Assembly (NCBI GenBank): GCA_001803395.1
Contig: MHBU01000027.1
Coordinates: 124,049 to 159,165, forward strand
DNA from: Methylotenera sp. RIFCSPLOWO2_02_FULL_45_14
Lineage (GTDB): Bacteria; Pseudomonadota; Gammaproteobacteria; Burkholderiales; Methylophilaceae
Direction of reading: 5' to 3'
DNA: 35,117 bases
Shown here: positions 25,893-34,019 of the stretch, piece by piece
Position numbering within the stretch: position 1 is the first letter of the stretch
How the letters are laid out: the number at the start of each line of letters is the position of its first letter
Translations under genes and position numbers: made by a program
Notes under the pieces: generated by a model
The model's database searches: none
Told to the model about the DNA's origin: nothing
Seen by the model: only the letters and a program-made list of their open reading frames with translations

Positions 25893-26633
25893 ATGCAACC
25901 TTTTGGTATCTACATCATCGGCGATGAAATTCTCTCTGGCAAACGTCAAGATGCGCATTTAAGCTTTGTCATTGAAGCACTCAAATCACGTGGCTTGCAG
26001 CTTGCTTGGGCAAGTTACTTGGGAGATATCCCCGCACAAATCACTAGCTCAATCAAGGCCAGTATGGAACGCGGTGACATTGTATTTAGCTTCGGTGGCA
26101 TTGGTGCAACGCCTGATGATTTCACACGGCAATGTGCGGCGAATGCCGCTGGCGTGCCGATTAAACGCCACCTAGGGGCGGTTGCAGAGATTGAAGCGCA
26201 ATATGGCGAAGGCGCTTACCCCAAGCGTGTATTGATGGCAGATATTCCGCAAGGCGCAACGCTTATCCCTAATCCTGTTAACCGCGTGGCAGGCTTTGCC
26301 ATCAATGAACATTATTTTGTGCCAGGGTTTCCCGAAATGGCGCACCCGATGATAACCTGGGTGTTAGACACCTATTACGCACATCTGTTTCACAAGCAAG
26401 ATTATGTTGAGGCTTCGATTTTGGTGATGGATGCAGGTGAAAGTAAGTTGATAGATTTGATGAATCATATTGTGGTGAAATACCCGGACTTGAAGCTTTT
26501 CAGTCTGCCCAAACTAGATAAGCAACGCTCAATCGAACTAGGCGTAAAGGGCGTGGCTAGCCATGTTACAGCCGCGATGGATGACATTAAGCAAGCAATA
26601 ACCTCGCTAAACTTCCCCTGGACGGAAATTTAA
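25893..26633 (+). CDS. CinA/MoaB-type molybdopterin-binding domain protein
   Basis: The 246-residue protein has the MoCF-binding fold seen in CinA and MoaB/MogA: IYIIGDEILSGKRQDAHLSFVIEAL at the start, SFGGIGATPDDFTRQ (the GGxGxTxDD-like motif) and FVPGFPEMAHPM. It lacks the C-terminal nicotinamide nucleotide amidase domain of full CinA. Stand-alone proteins of this kind are annotated as competence/damage-inducible-like, but their role is unsettled. Its stop is directly followed by the TTG of the YkgJ-like gene, so the two form a unit. Confidence 0.88.
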   Translation: MQPFGIYIIGDEILSGKRQDAHLSFVIEALKSRGLQLAWASYLGDIPAQITSSIKASMERGDIVFSFGGIGATPDDFTRQCAANAAGVPIKRHLGAVAEIEAQYGEGAYPKRVLMADIPQGATLIPNPVNRVAGFAINEHYFVPGFPEMAHPMITWVLDTYYAHLFHKQDYVEASILVMDAGESKLIDLMNHIVVKYPDLKLFSLPKLDKQRSIELGVKGVASHVTAAMDDIKQAITSLNFPWTEI

Positions 26634-26900
26634 TTGGAATGCAGGACTAACTGTGGTGCTTGCTGCATAGCGCCTTCTATATCATCACCGATACCTGGAA
26701 TGCCTTTGGGGAAAAAAGCCGGCGAACGTTGTATTCAGCTCACTATTGACAACAAATGTATGTTGTTCGGTCAAGCTAACAGACCTGCTGTATGCCTATC
26801 CATATCACCTAGCGATGAAATGTGTGGTGATGACTCAACTTATGCGCTCAATTGGCTCATTGCGCTTGAGAAAGCAACGACACCTAGCTCAACCCTTTAA
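26634..26900 (+). CDS. YkgJ-like cysteine-cluster (zinc/iron-chelating) protein
   Basis: The 88-residue protein is cysteine-rich: MECRTNCGACCIAPS, then RCIQLTIDNKCMLFG, then PAVC and EMCGD. These are the spaced cysteines of the UPF0153/YkgJ family, presumed to bind an Fe-S cluster or zinc. The start is a TTG directly adjoining the preceding TAA (TAATTG), which gives the family's normal N-terminus; no later ATG would keep the first cysteines. Translation is likely coupled to the upstream CinA-like gene. The function is unknown. Confidence 0.85.
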   Translation: MECRTNCGACCIAPSISSPIPGMPLGKKAGERCIQLTIDNKCMLFGQANRPAVCLSISPSDEMCGDDSTYALNWLIALEKATTPSSTL

Positions 26901-27121
26901 CTTTAGCGACTTTGCGCGGCAACTTAACATCAAATGATCGGGGTGCTGATAAGTCATTTATATTTTTTTAGGGGTCAGATTTTTGCAATACATCTAAACT
27001 TATCAGCAGCGTTTCCGTGCAAACATATCCGTGCTCACCCTGATATGCACATCAATCCGCTTCATATAGCATTTCTCCTGAATTTACCATTCATTACCAA
27101 GCTGGCCATGAACTAAACCCA

Positions 27122-27670
27122 CTATGACGGTAATTGATGGCGGCCAATGCTTACCCGCTTTGCCTGAGGCCTTTCTGATGAGGTCTCCTCAATGAATTTA
27201 ACCTCATCTCCAACCTTGAGATGTTCAAACTTTGGACTCACGAGGTTGTCGCGATTAAAATAGTACTCAGTGCCCCCCTGATCTATGATAAATCCAAATC
27301 CATCTTTCTGGTTAAGTCTTGCCACGTGACCAATATACTCTGGAACGTGTGATTTTGTTTCACGCCGTAAGCGATGTGCATAATCTTCAAGCTGGCGTTT
27401 GGCGGCATCAAAAGCATCGCGCAAAGCGATATACGCATCCTCATGATGGTCTCGGTTAACTACAATTTCATGGCCAGGCACGCCAAGATCAATGCGTACA
27501 TTAAACTCCTTACCTTGGTTATGATGTTTGTGTGGTATCTCGACGACTACACGACACGAGACAATATCTGCAAAAAACTCGTTTAGTTTTTGCACTTTAT
27601 CCCGAATGTATGTTCCCATGGCTTCTGAATTTTGGATATTGTGAAAGGTGATCTGCAATGGAATTTTCAT
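27122..27670 (-). CDS. ribosome hibernation (RaiA/HPF) domain fused to a cold-shock domain
   Basis: The 182-residue protein joins two domains. Residues 1-105 are a RaiA/HPF fold (MKIPLQITFHNIQNSEAMGTYIRDKVQKL, with basic helices up to YAHRLRRE). Residues about 113-175 are a cold-shock/S1-like domain with the RNP1-like motif KDGFGFI (122-128) and EYYFNRDNL. The first half suggests binding to the 30S ribosome at the decoding centre; the second suggests RNA binding. Together they point to a stress- or stationary-phase ribosome factor. It follows the CBS gene by 39 bases on the same strand, so they are probably an operon. The housekeeping hpf is presumably elsewhere. Confidence 0.9.
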   Translation of the reverse strand: MKIPLQITFHNIQNSEAMGTYIRDKVQKLNEFFADIVSCRVVVEIPHKHHNQGKEFNVRIDLGVPGHEIVVNRDHHEDAYIALRDAFDAAKRQLEDYAHRLRRETKSHVPEYIGHVARLNQKDGFGFIIDQGGTEYYFNRDNLVSPKFEHLKVGDEVKFIEETSSERPQAKRVSIGRHQLPS

Positions 27671-27709
27671 GAGAGGTTTCCTATATTAGCCAATAATCAT
27701 TGCTACATA

Positions 27710-28159
27710 TTAAGGACGCACCGAGGCTTCTTTTTTTTGCTCGTGCGCTATTAATTTGACGAGTAAACCAAGCTCTTCTACCAGTAGCTCAAGAAGATCA
27801 TCCAGTGTTACGACGCCAACGAGATTGCCGTTATCATCCACTACTGGCAAACGTCTTATGCCTTTGATGCGCATGAAGCGAATTGCCTCAAATACACTAA
27901 TATCTTCTTTCACCGTGGCGAGCTCTGAAGCCATGATGTCACCTACCGTCAGCGTGTTTGGATCAATCTCAGTCGCAAGGATTTCTATCACCAGATCACG
28001 GTCTGTAACAATACCCACCGGCATGCAACTGCCATTGGATTGGCGAACCACCAGTACATCTCCGACATGGTGCTCACGCATCAGCTGAGCGGCATGCAGA
28101 ACGCTATCTTCAACGTGCGCAATGACAACTTCGCGGTTACATATTTCACCTATAGGCAT
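27710..28159 (-). CDS. tandem CBS-domain protein
   Basis: The 149-residue protein consists of two CBS domains in tandem: residues about 5-65 (HVEDSVLHAAQLMREHHVGDVLVV...VGIVTDRDLVIE) and about 72-130 (IMASELATVKEDISVFEAIRFMRIKGIRRLPVVDDNGNLVGVVTLDDLLELL). A CBS pair forms a Bateman module that binds adenine nucleotides and senses energy state. No catalytic domain is attached, so it probably acts by binding a partner. A strong AGGAGG ribosome site stands before the ATG, with a hairpin just upstream. It lies between hsp20 and the RaiA fusion on the same strand. Confidence 0.92.
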   Translation of the reverse strand: MPIGEICNREVVIAHVEDSVLHAAQLMREHHVGDVLVVRQSNGSCMPVGIVTDRDLVIEILATEIDPNTLTVGDIMASELATVKEDISVFEAIRFMRIKGIRRLPVVDDNGNLVGVVTLDDLLELLVEELGLLVKLIAHEQKKEASVRP

Positions 28160-28175
28160 AACACCCTCCTGATTT

Positions 28176-28193
28176 CCAGCATCATTATGCTGG
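28176..28193 (-). promoter_or_regulatory. hairpin just upstream of the CBS-gene ribosome site
   Basis: CCAGCAT and ATGCTGG form a 7-bp perfect stem with a 4-base loop, about 5 bases upstream of the AGGAGG ribosome site. It may tune translation or message stability, or may be a DNA operator. Confidence 0.4.
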
Positions 28194-28358
28194 GGATCTA
28201 CATTTAACCATTCGCTTCAAATGTCTAAAGACAACAGAACGCCTGATACCCGGACGGCAACACATAATGTACACATCTATCTGTAGTGATGGTGTCATGA
28301 ATCACATCATTGAATAAGGTCATATAGCAGATGTGCCTCTAATGGCTACTCTATTATG

Positions 28359-28377
28359 CATACATGTATGTATACAT
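28359..28377. promoter_or_regulatory. two overlapping perfect palindromes (candidate operator)
   Basis: CATACATGTATG (28359-28370) and ATGTATACAT (28368-28377) are each perfect palindromes and overlap. They lie in the 253-base gap upstream of the CBS gene and downstream of hsp20, where a promoter for the CBS-RaiA pair is expected. No regulator is recognisable. Confidence 0.4.
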
Positions 28378-28412
28378 GACCTTAATTCAGAGTGTTTCAT
28401 ATCGAGTGATAT

Positions 28413-28922
28413 CTACTGAACTTTTATAGTTTTACGTTTAGATGATTCTGATTTTGGTAACGTAACTTCAAGAATGCCGTCCTTCAGGTTAGCGACCACT
28501 TTCGATTCATCTACATTTCCAGGTAAAGACACTGAGCGGGCAAATGAAGAACTGGATATCTCATGCCTGTAATAATCACCTTTTTCTTCTTTGCTCTCAG
28601 AACTGGTTTGACCTTTGATCGTCAGCACATTATCTGCAAGCGAGATGTTGATATCTTTTTTCTCGATGCCAGGGATTTCAGCACGCACCACTACTTCAGC
28701 GTCGCGATCAATCACGTCCAGGCTGGGCAGACGCAGACCTTCAAACTCAAATAAAGTATCTACCGCCGGGATGTCACTCCATAACGATGGCCATCTGCGA
28801 CCAAAGAACCGGTCAAAAGCTTTTTCCATACTAGTGATTGGATGTAGTGAAGGCCATGTACCCTTAGCTGCTTCCTTACCGGTTGTTGTGACTGGAATAT
28901 TTCCTTTAGTTTTATCGTCCAT
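28413..28922 (-). CDS. small heat-shock protein, Hsp20/alpha-crystallin family
   Basis: The 169-residue protein has a hydrophobic N-terminal arm (MEKAFDRFFGRRWPSLWSDI) and an alpha-crystallin domain from about residue 60 (DAEVVVRAEIPGIEKKDINISLADNVLTIKGQTS) that ends with the conserved LKDGILEVTLPK motif and a basic tail. Such proteins hold unfolding proteins in large oligomers without ATP. An AAGGAG ribosome site precedes the ATG. I find no CIRCE or sigma32 motif upstream. It opens a cluster of stress genes on this strand. Confidence 0.94.
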   Translation of the reverse strand: MDDKTKGNIPVTTTGKEAAKGTWPSLHPITSMEKAFDRFFGRRWPSLWSDIPAVDTLFEFEGLRLPSLDVIDRDAEVVVRAEIPGIEKKDINISLADNVLTIKGQTSSESKEEKGDYYRHEISSSSFARSVSLPGNVDESKVVANLKDGILEVTLPKSESSKRKTIKVQ

Positions 28923-29119
28923 GAAATTCTCCTTTAAATATTATTAATAAATTGCTTTAAATCTATACTTACTGATTTGATTACATTAGCTCAACTGCCA
29001 GGTTCACCGGCTTAATGATTAGACGCAGGCAATGCCCGCCAAGATCTTGAGCATGATTAAAATAAAGCTTGCAATCGAAACGCACACCACCCACAGAAAT
29101 TACCTCGAAATGGTGGCCA

Positions 29120-29328
29120 TTACTGTGATAGCTCGGCTTCAGCTTCTAGCCAATCTCTACCTCATGGCCTGGCTCAAAGCCGCGTGCTTCTGCTTTGTAA
29201 TAGGCACATTCGGCAGTACGTGAATAGTTATCCTGAGCTGGTTCGATAAATGACTCCGGACTACTCTCAATACCGATTACCGATATCAGATTACCCGCGC
29301 TCTTCTTGGTCTTATTTAAAAGTGCCAT
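29120..29328 (-). pseudogene. DUF2934-like small protein, frameshifted near the C-terminus
   Basis: As it stands the frame encodes 60 residues (MALLNKTKKSAGNLISVIG... to GFEPGHEVEIG) and stops at 29146. The part IEPAQDNYSRTAECAYYKAEARGFEPGHE matches what I recall of DUF2934, whose ending is normally GHELEDWLEAE. Adding one G at about 29154-29157 turns VEIG-stop into VEDWLEAEAELSQ and ends at a TAA at 29120, giving 69 residues. So the gene seems to have lost a single base, or the base is a sequencing error. An AAGGAAG ribosome site precedes the ATG. The function of DUF2934 proteins is unknown; many occur near stress genes. Confidence 0.65.
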
Positions 29329-29792
29329 ACTGCTTCCTTTATAATCATATATAGAAAGACGGCGGCACTAATCTCGAGTGGAGATTAAACAACTAAGCGT
29401 TGCAGGGCATGCACCGCCGATGGAAGTAATTTACTGGATTAGTGAGGGTGGGTAAATCAGTGCAGACACGTAAGGGGTAACCCTTATTTATTGCAATTTA
29501 TATTATTTTTGAATCGGCTTATCCTTAACAGGAAGGCTACAACCTATCTTTATGAAAACTAAGCCTCGCATGTACAAATCATTACGTGTTTGCCCTGATT
29601 TTATCCTTTCAAATCGCTGTGTATATTGCAATAACTCGGCGTATTTTCATCTATTCGCTTTTTACGTTGAAAGTATTCGATGGCGAATAGCTGGCAGATG
29701 ACCATTTAGTGGCGGTTACTCCATTATGTTTTGCTCAGATAATCGCATCATGTGAAATATGGTGATTTGGCATGATGCCAAAGGAGAGTTAT
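29329..29792. other. long gap between the DUF2934 gene and the polX leader
   Basis: About 460 bases without a convincing gene. It holds an inverted repeat TAATCTC/GAGATTA (29369-29387), which could be an operator for the minus-strand gene, and a small hairpin TAAGGG-GTAA-CCCTTA (29471-29486) followed by TTTATT, a weak plus-strand terminator-like site. An open frame at 29552-29701 (49 residues, four cysteines including CVYC) has a ribosome-like AGGAAGG too far upstream (15 bases), so I do not call it a gene. Confidence 0.45.
29766..29786 (+). promoter_or_regulatory. hairpin overlapping the Shine-Dalgarno sequence of the polX leader
   Basis: TTTGGCATGATGCCAAA (29766-29782) is a perfect interrupted palindrome, and its last two bases are the first two of the Shine-Dalgarno sequence AAGGAG (29781-29786). 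The RNA hairpin would abut and partly cover the ribosome site of the leader peptide. Confidence 0.5.
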
Positions 29793-29849
29793 ATGAAGCC
29801 CATCAGCACCAACATCATATCGTCTGCAATCTGCGCGATTCCGTATTGA
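29793..29849 (+). CDS. 18-residue leader peptide upstream of polX
   Basis: ATG at 29793, 7 bases after AAGGAG, opens an 18-codon frame (MKPISTNIISSAICAIPY) that ends with TGA at 29847-29849. One base later comes the ATG of polX, which has no good ribosome site of its own. The arrangement suggests that ribosomes leaving the leader restart at polX. The peptide has no run of one amino acid that would suggest classical attenuation. Whether it is translated is inference from the ribosome site and spacing. Confidence 0.5.
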   Translation: MKPISTNIISSAICAIPY

Positions 29850-29850
29850 T

Positions 29851-31574
29851 ATGCCAGTCCATAATGCCGATATCTCAGCAATATTTGAAGAGATTGCCGA
29901 CCTATTGGAAATTGAAGCTGCCAACCCGTTTCGCATCCGCGCATACCGTAAAGCTGCGCGCATACTAAATGAACTGCCTCAAGATATTAGAATATTACTT
30001 AAGCAAAACTTTAGCTTGACCCAACTGCCTGGTGTCGGCGATGACCTTGCTGCCAAAATCGTTGAAATTGTAGAGTCCGGCAGTTGCGGCTTGTTACGGC
30101 GGCTACACAAAGAACTACCACCGGTTATCACAGAGCTACTGCACATTCCCGGGCTCGGCCCAAAGCGCGTCAAAGCGCTGTACCATCACCTGGATGTGCA
30201 TACTTTGGAACAACTGCACAGAGCGGCACAAGATGGACTCATCCGCAAAATACCAGGCTTCGGAGAAAAAACAGAACTTAATATCCTTAAAGCCGTTGAA
30301 TCGCACGCAAGCCAAGCGCGCCGTTTTAAGCTAGCAACGACAACGCAATATGCCAATGCGCTCATTGCATATTTAAAAGAGATTCCTGGCGTCTTGCAAG
30401 TAACAGCCGCCGGCAGTTTACGGCGCATGCGTGAAACGGTAGGTGATATCGATATATTAGTGACTGCAACAGAGCATGCCCCTGTGATGCATGGATTCAC
30501 CACCTACGACGAAGTGACTCAAGTTCTTTCCGTCGGAAAAACACGCGCCACAGTGGTACTTAAATGCAAGATTCAGGTGGATTTACGTGTAATGCCTGAA
30601 ACCAGCTATGGGGCTGCTCTGCATTATTTAACCGGTTCCAAAGCCCATAACATCGCTATTCGCCGTATTGCTCAGAAGCTCGGACTCAAAGTCAATGAGT
30701 ATGGCGTATTCAAAGCAGCGACGCGAATTGCTGGCGAAACTGAAGATTCCGTCTACGGCGCTGTTGGCCTACCTTACATCCCGCCAGAGCTGCGAGAGGA
30801 TCGCGGCGAGATTGAGGCCGCAATGGTTGGTAAATTACCCAACCTAGTGCAAATTACAGACCTCAGAGGCGATTTACATGTGCATACCAAGGCCTCTGAT
30901 GGCAGCGACAGCATTCAAGACATGGTAGAAGCAGCAAAGTCGCTGGGGTTAGAATATATGGCCATCACTGAACACTCTCGTCATCTCGTCATGGTGCACG
31001 GTTTAGATGCAAACGGGCTACTACGCCAGTGTGACGAGATTGACCAAATCAATTCGACACTAAGCGGTATGACCCTACTGAAAGGGATAGAAGTTGATAT
31101 CCTTGAAGATGGCAGTCTTGATCTGCCTGATACAATACTAAAACGCTTAGACTTGGTCGTGGGTGCAGTACACAGTAAATTCAACCTATCCAGAGCCAAG
31201 CAGACTGAGCGCATTCTGCGCGCAATGGAGCGCCCTCATTTCACCATACTGGCCCACCCAACAGGACGGTTGCTTGAAAACAGACCCCCTATGATGTAGA
31301 TATGTCCAGAATTATTCAGCAAGCAAAAAACCGTGGGTGTTTCCTTGAACTTAATGCACATCCCGAGCGGCTTGATCTGCTCGACACCTACTGCAAAATG
31401 GCAAAAGATGAAGGAGTGCTAATCAGTGTGAATTCAGACGCACACAGTCACTTTGATTTTTATAATTTGCGTTTCGGTATAGGTCAGGCAAGGCGCGGCT
31501 GGCTAGAAAAACAGGATGTACTCAATACCCTACCCCTTGCTGAATTGCTGGCACTCATCAAAAATACCATGTAA
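29851..31574 (+). pseudogene. polX: DNA polymerase/3'-5' exonuclease PolX, frameshifted
   Basis: The first frame (29851-31299) encodes the N-terminal helix-hairpin-helix/8-kDa part (SAIFEEIADLLEIEAANPFRIRAYRKAARIL), the nucleotidyltransferase motif GDIDILV and most of the C-terminal PHP domain (DLHVHTKASDGSDSIQDM, ILAHPTGRLL). It then runs into a stop after ENRPPMM. One more C in the run at 31285-31289 would give ENRPPYDVDMSRIIQQA and continue in the frame that ends at 31574 (SVNSDAHSHFDFYNLRFGIG). The repaired protein would have 574 residues, the usual size of bacterial PolX. PolX fills gaps in base excision repair and its PHP domain trims 3' ends. Without the correction the PHP metal site is incomplete. 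Confidence 0.85.
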
Positions 31575-31651
31575 TTGATGATAAAAACATCATCTTATGC
31601 ACAGGGAAAGATTCACCTTGGTTTCTTAGTTAAAAGTTTCGGAGTAAGAAT

Positions 31652-31776
31652 ATGAAGCTTAAACGAAACTGGATGGTTTAGCTGAGTATGGCTCCATAGA
31701 CAACCCTTCACGTCTCAGAAAAATAATGAAGTCAGAACAACGCCTGTTCAATCTTTTTGGCGCACTACGGCAATAA
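31652..31776 (+). pseudogene. possible 41-residue small protein gene broken by one base
   Basis: A GGAG ribosome site (31641-31644) lies 7 bases before an ATG at 31652. The frame reads MKLKRNWMV and stops at once. One added T in the run at 31677-31679 would open it to LAEYGSIDNPSRLRKIMKSE and on to a TAA at 31774-31776, a basic 41-residue protein. I do not recognise it. Its end would overlap the end of the converging membrane protein gene by 29 bases. The case is weaker than for polX because no family supports it. Confidence 0.35.
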
Positions 31777-32095
31777 AAACCCAAATTAAAGTTAATGGAA
31801 TAAGCACTGGCAGCAAAAATGGGAACATGATTGCTGCGAATATTACACCGCCAACGACCATACATCCCAGAACAAAAATACCTATACCTGCAAAGGCTAA
31901 TGCCAGTAAGATTGCCAGGCAAATAAGCGCAATCAGCGCTACAATCATACCACCAGCACCAATCATGCCTTTTAATGGTCCGCTAACTTCTTTTCCGTTA
32001 ATTAAAATAGTGATTGCGTTGTTTTCAAACATTAGTCCCCATAACGCGACTGCCGCTATCAATATCGCCAGCACAACTGCAAACTTTTTCGCCAT
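31748..32095 (-). CDS. small multi-pass membrane protein, family not recognised
   Basis: The 115-residue protein has three or four hydrophobic segments: about 5-22 (KFAVVLAILIAAVALWGLMF), 45-70, 70-90 and 92-110, with a short polar loop NGKEVSGPLK between the first two and a positively charged end (VVRQKD). It is a plausible inner-membrane protein; I recognise no family. It lies between the broken small ORF and the groEL remnant on the right, within the stress gene patch. The start ATG has only a weak ribosome site (GGTGGGATGCT). Confidence 0.65.
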   Translation of the reverse strand: MAKKFAVVLAILIAAVALWGLMFENNAITILINGKEVSGPLKGMIGAGGMIVALIALICLAILLALAFAGIGIFVLGCMVVGGVIFAAIMFPFLLPVLIPLTLIWVFIAVVRQKD

Positions 32096-32148
32096 AGCAT
32101 CCCACCAAATATTTCAGAAACAGGCCCCGTTTAATTAGGGTAAATGTG

Positions 32149-32470
<322 letters not shown>

Positions 32471-32624
32471 TTAACCATCAATAAACGAACATTCAATTCC
32501 ACCACAATGAAATCTAGTTTGTTTAATGAGTTAAGTAAATTAGTGCGAACACGTAGTAAAAAATATAGAAGGTACAATCCATGCCGATGATTATTCGAGA
32601 CTAGGCATTGCCCTCTTAAAAACA

Positions 32625-32638
32625 TTGTAAATTTACAA
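32625..32638. promoter_or_regulatory. perfect 14-bp palindrome upstream of dusB-fis
   Basis: TTGTAAATTTACAA is perfectly self-complementary and lies about 70 bases before the dusB start and roughly 30 bases before a TATAAA/TAAAAT stretch. It looks like a regulator site for the dusB-fis operon; I cannot name the regulator. Confidence 0.4.
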
Positions 32639-32705
32639 ACTTTAAGTTTTCTATCCTTTCAATTGCGTATAAAATAGGCAACTTTCGCGCAAACAATACA
32701 AATCC

Positions 32706-33749
32706 GTGCAAATTGGTAACCACATCTTAAAAAACAACCTAGTTGTCGCGCCCATGGCTGGCGTGACAGATAGACCTTTCCGTCAGCTTTGCAAAAAGAT
32801 GGGCGCAGGTTTGGCTATTTCTGAGATGGTCACCTCAAACTCATTGCTTTACGGTAGCGAAAAAACGCTGCGCCGCGCAAATCACGAAGGCGAAGTGAAC
32901 CCGATTTCTGTACAAATTGCAGGTGCGGACCCAAAAATGATGGCGGAGGCCGCAAAACACAACGTAGATAACGGCGCACAAATTATCGACATCAACATGG
33001 GCTGCCCTGCTAAAAAAATCTGCAATGTGATGGCAGGTTCTGCATTGCTTAAAGATGAGCCGCTAGTGGCGCAAATCCTGAGAGCCGTGGTGAACGCAGT
33101 GGATGTGCCGGTCACCTTGAAAATTCGCACGGGTTGGGATAAGCACAATCGCAACGCAGTACAAATTGCCAAAATGGCTGAAGATTTAGGCGTGCAAGCA
33201 CTGGCTATGCATGGTCGCACCCGCGCCTGCGCTTACATGGGCGAGGCTGAGTACGACACGATGGCTGCCGTTAAACAAGCGATTCGTATTCCACTCATTG
33301 CCAACGGCGACATTACCACGCCAGAAAAAGCTAAATTTGTACTCGATTACACGGGTGCAGATGCCGTCATGATAGGTCGTGCTGCGCAGGGCCGGCCATG
33401 GATTTTTCGTGAAATTGAGCACTACCTCACCACTGGCACACATTTATTGCCGCCTACAGTAGATGAAATCCATACCGTCATGTTTGAACATTTGCATGAT
33501 TTATATGACTTTTATGGTAATTTAACTGGCATGCGCATGGCGCGCAAGCACATCTCTTGGTACACTAAAGGCTTAGCTGGCTCTGCACAATTTCGCCACA
33601 GCATGAACACATTACAAACCATTGAGCTGCAGTTGCAAGCCATTAACGACTTCTTTGCTGAACTTAAAACTAAAAATGAGCGTCTGGTTTACATTGACCA
33701 TGATGCGGATGATGTTAAAACCAGTGCTCAAGAAGCGCTAGCAGCCTAG
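32706..33749 (+). CDS. dusB: tRNA-dihydrouridine synthase B
   Basis: The 347-residue flavoprotein starts at a GTG (32706) that gives the normal N-terminus MQIGNHILKNNLVVAPMAGVTDRPFRQLCKKMG. The catalytic Cys100 is in DINMGCPAKKI, and the FMN-binding stretches VTLKIRTGWD and GADAVMIGRAAQGRPWIF follow. It reduces uridine at position 17 of tRNA (U17) in the D-loop. No Shine-Dalgarno sequence stands before the GTG. fis begins 8 bases after its stop, the conserved dusB-fis operon in which this gene forms the leader. Confidence 0.96.
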   Translation: MQIGNHILKNNLVVAPMAGVTDRPFRQLCKKMGAGLAISEMVTSNSLLYGSEKTLRRANHEGEVNPISVQIAGADPKMMAEAAKHNVDNGAQIIDINMGCPAKKICNVMAGSALLKDEPLVAQILRAVVNAVDVPVTLKIRTGWDKHNRNAVQIAKMAEDLGVQALAMHGRTRACAYMGEAEYDTMAAVKQAIRIPLIANGDITTPEKAKFVLDYTGADAVMIGRAAQGRPWIFREIEHYLTTGTHLLPPTVDEIHTVMFEHLHDLYDFYGNLTGMRMARKHISWYTKGLAGSAQFRHSMNTLQTIELQLQAINDFFAELKTKNERLVYIDHDADDVKTSAQEALAA

Positions 33750-33757
33750 AGTAACCT

Positions 33758-33994
33758 ATGTCAGAAAACTGTAAACTAAGCCAAGCTGTTACAGAGTCGC
33801 TAGACGACTACTTCAAGCACCTGGATGGCGAACCTCCTCACGCCATTTATGACATGGTGCTAGGTTGCGTAGAAAAACCTTTATTGCAATACATCATGCA
33901 TAAGGTCGGTGGCAATCAAAGCAAAGCCGCCGAAATTTTGAACATTAACCGCAACACGTTACGTAAAAAACTTCAGCAGTACAGCGTAGAATAA
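33758..33994 (+). CDS. fis: DNA-binding protein Fis
   Basis: The 78-residue protein ends with the Fis helix-turn-helix GGNQSKAAEILNINRNTLRKKLQQY. It is shorter than E. coli Fis (98 residues) at the N-terminus, as is usual in betaproteobacteria. Fis bends DNA and shapes the nucleoid and growth-phase transcription. It directly follows dusB, and purH starts 25 bases after its stop, so the three may form one unit. No terminator is visible between fis and purH. Confidence 0.95.
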   Translation: MSENCKLSQAVTESLDDYFKHLDGEPPHAIYDMVLGCVEKPLLQYIMHKVGGNQSKAAEILNINRNTLRKKLQQYSVE

Positions 33995-34019
33995 TCAACC
34001 TTCCTTTTAGAGTTTTCAC

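Noticed and set aside
26901-27121. GGGGTCAG-containing stretch (about 26972-26980) and a 20-residue minus-strand frame with a ribosome site (start 27065)
   Set aside because: GGGGTCAG is common near REP-associated transposases, but no transposase, inverted ends or target duplication is visible; the short frame has no recognisable product.
29552-29701. Open frame of 49 residues with four cysteines
   Set aside because: The ribosome-like AGGAAGG is 15 bases away and the product matches nothing I know; described within the gap but not called as a gene.
31281-31310. Programmed frameshifting as the normal way to make PolX
   Set aside because: A C5 run is not a typical slippery site, no stimulatory structure is evident, and nearby genes show unrelated one-base losses, so decay or sequence error is likelier.
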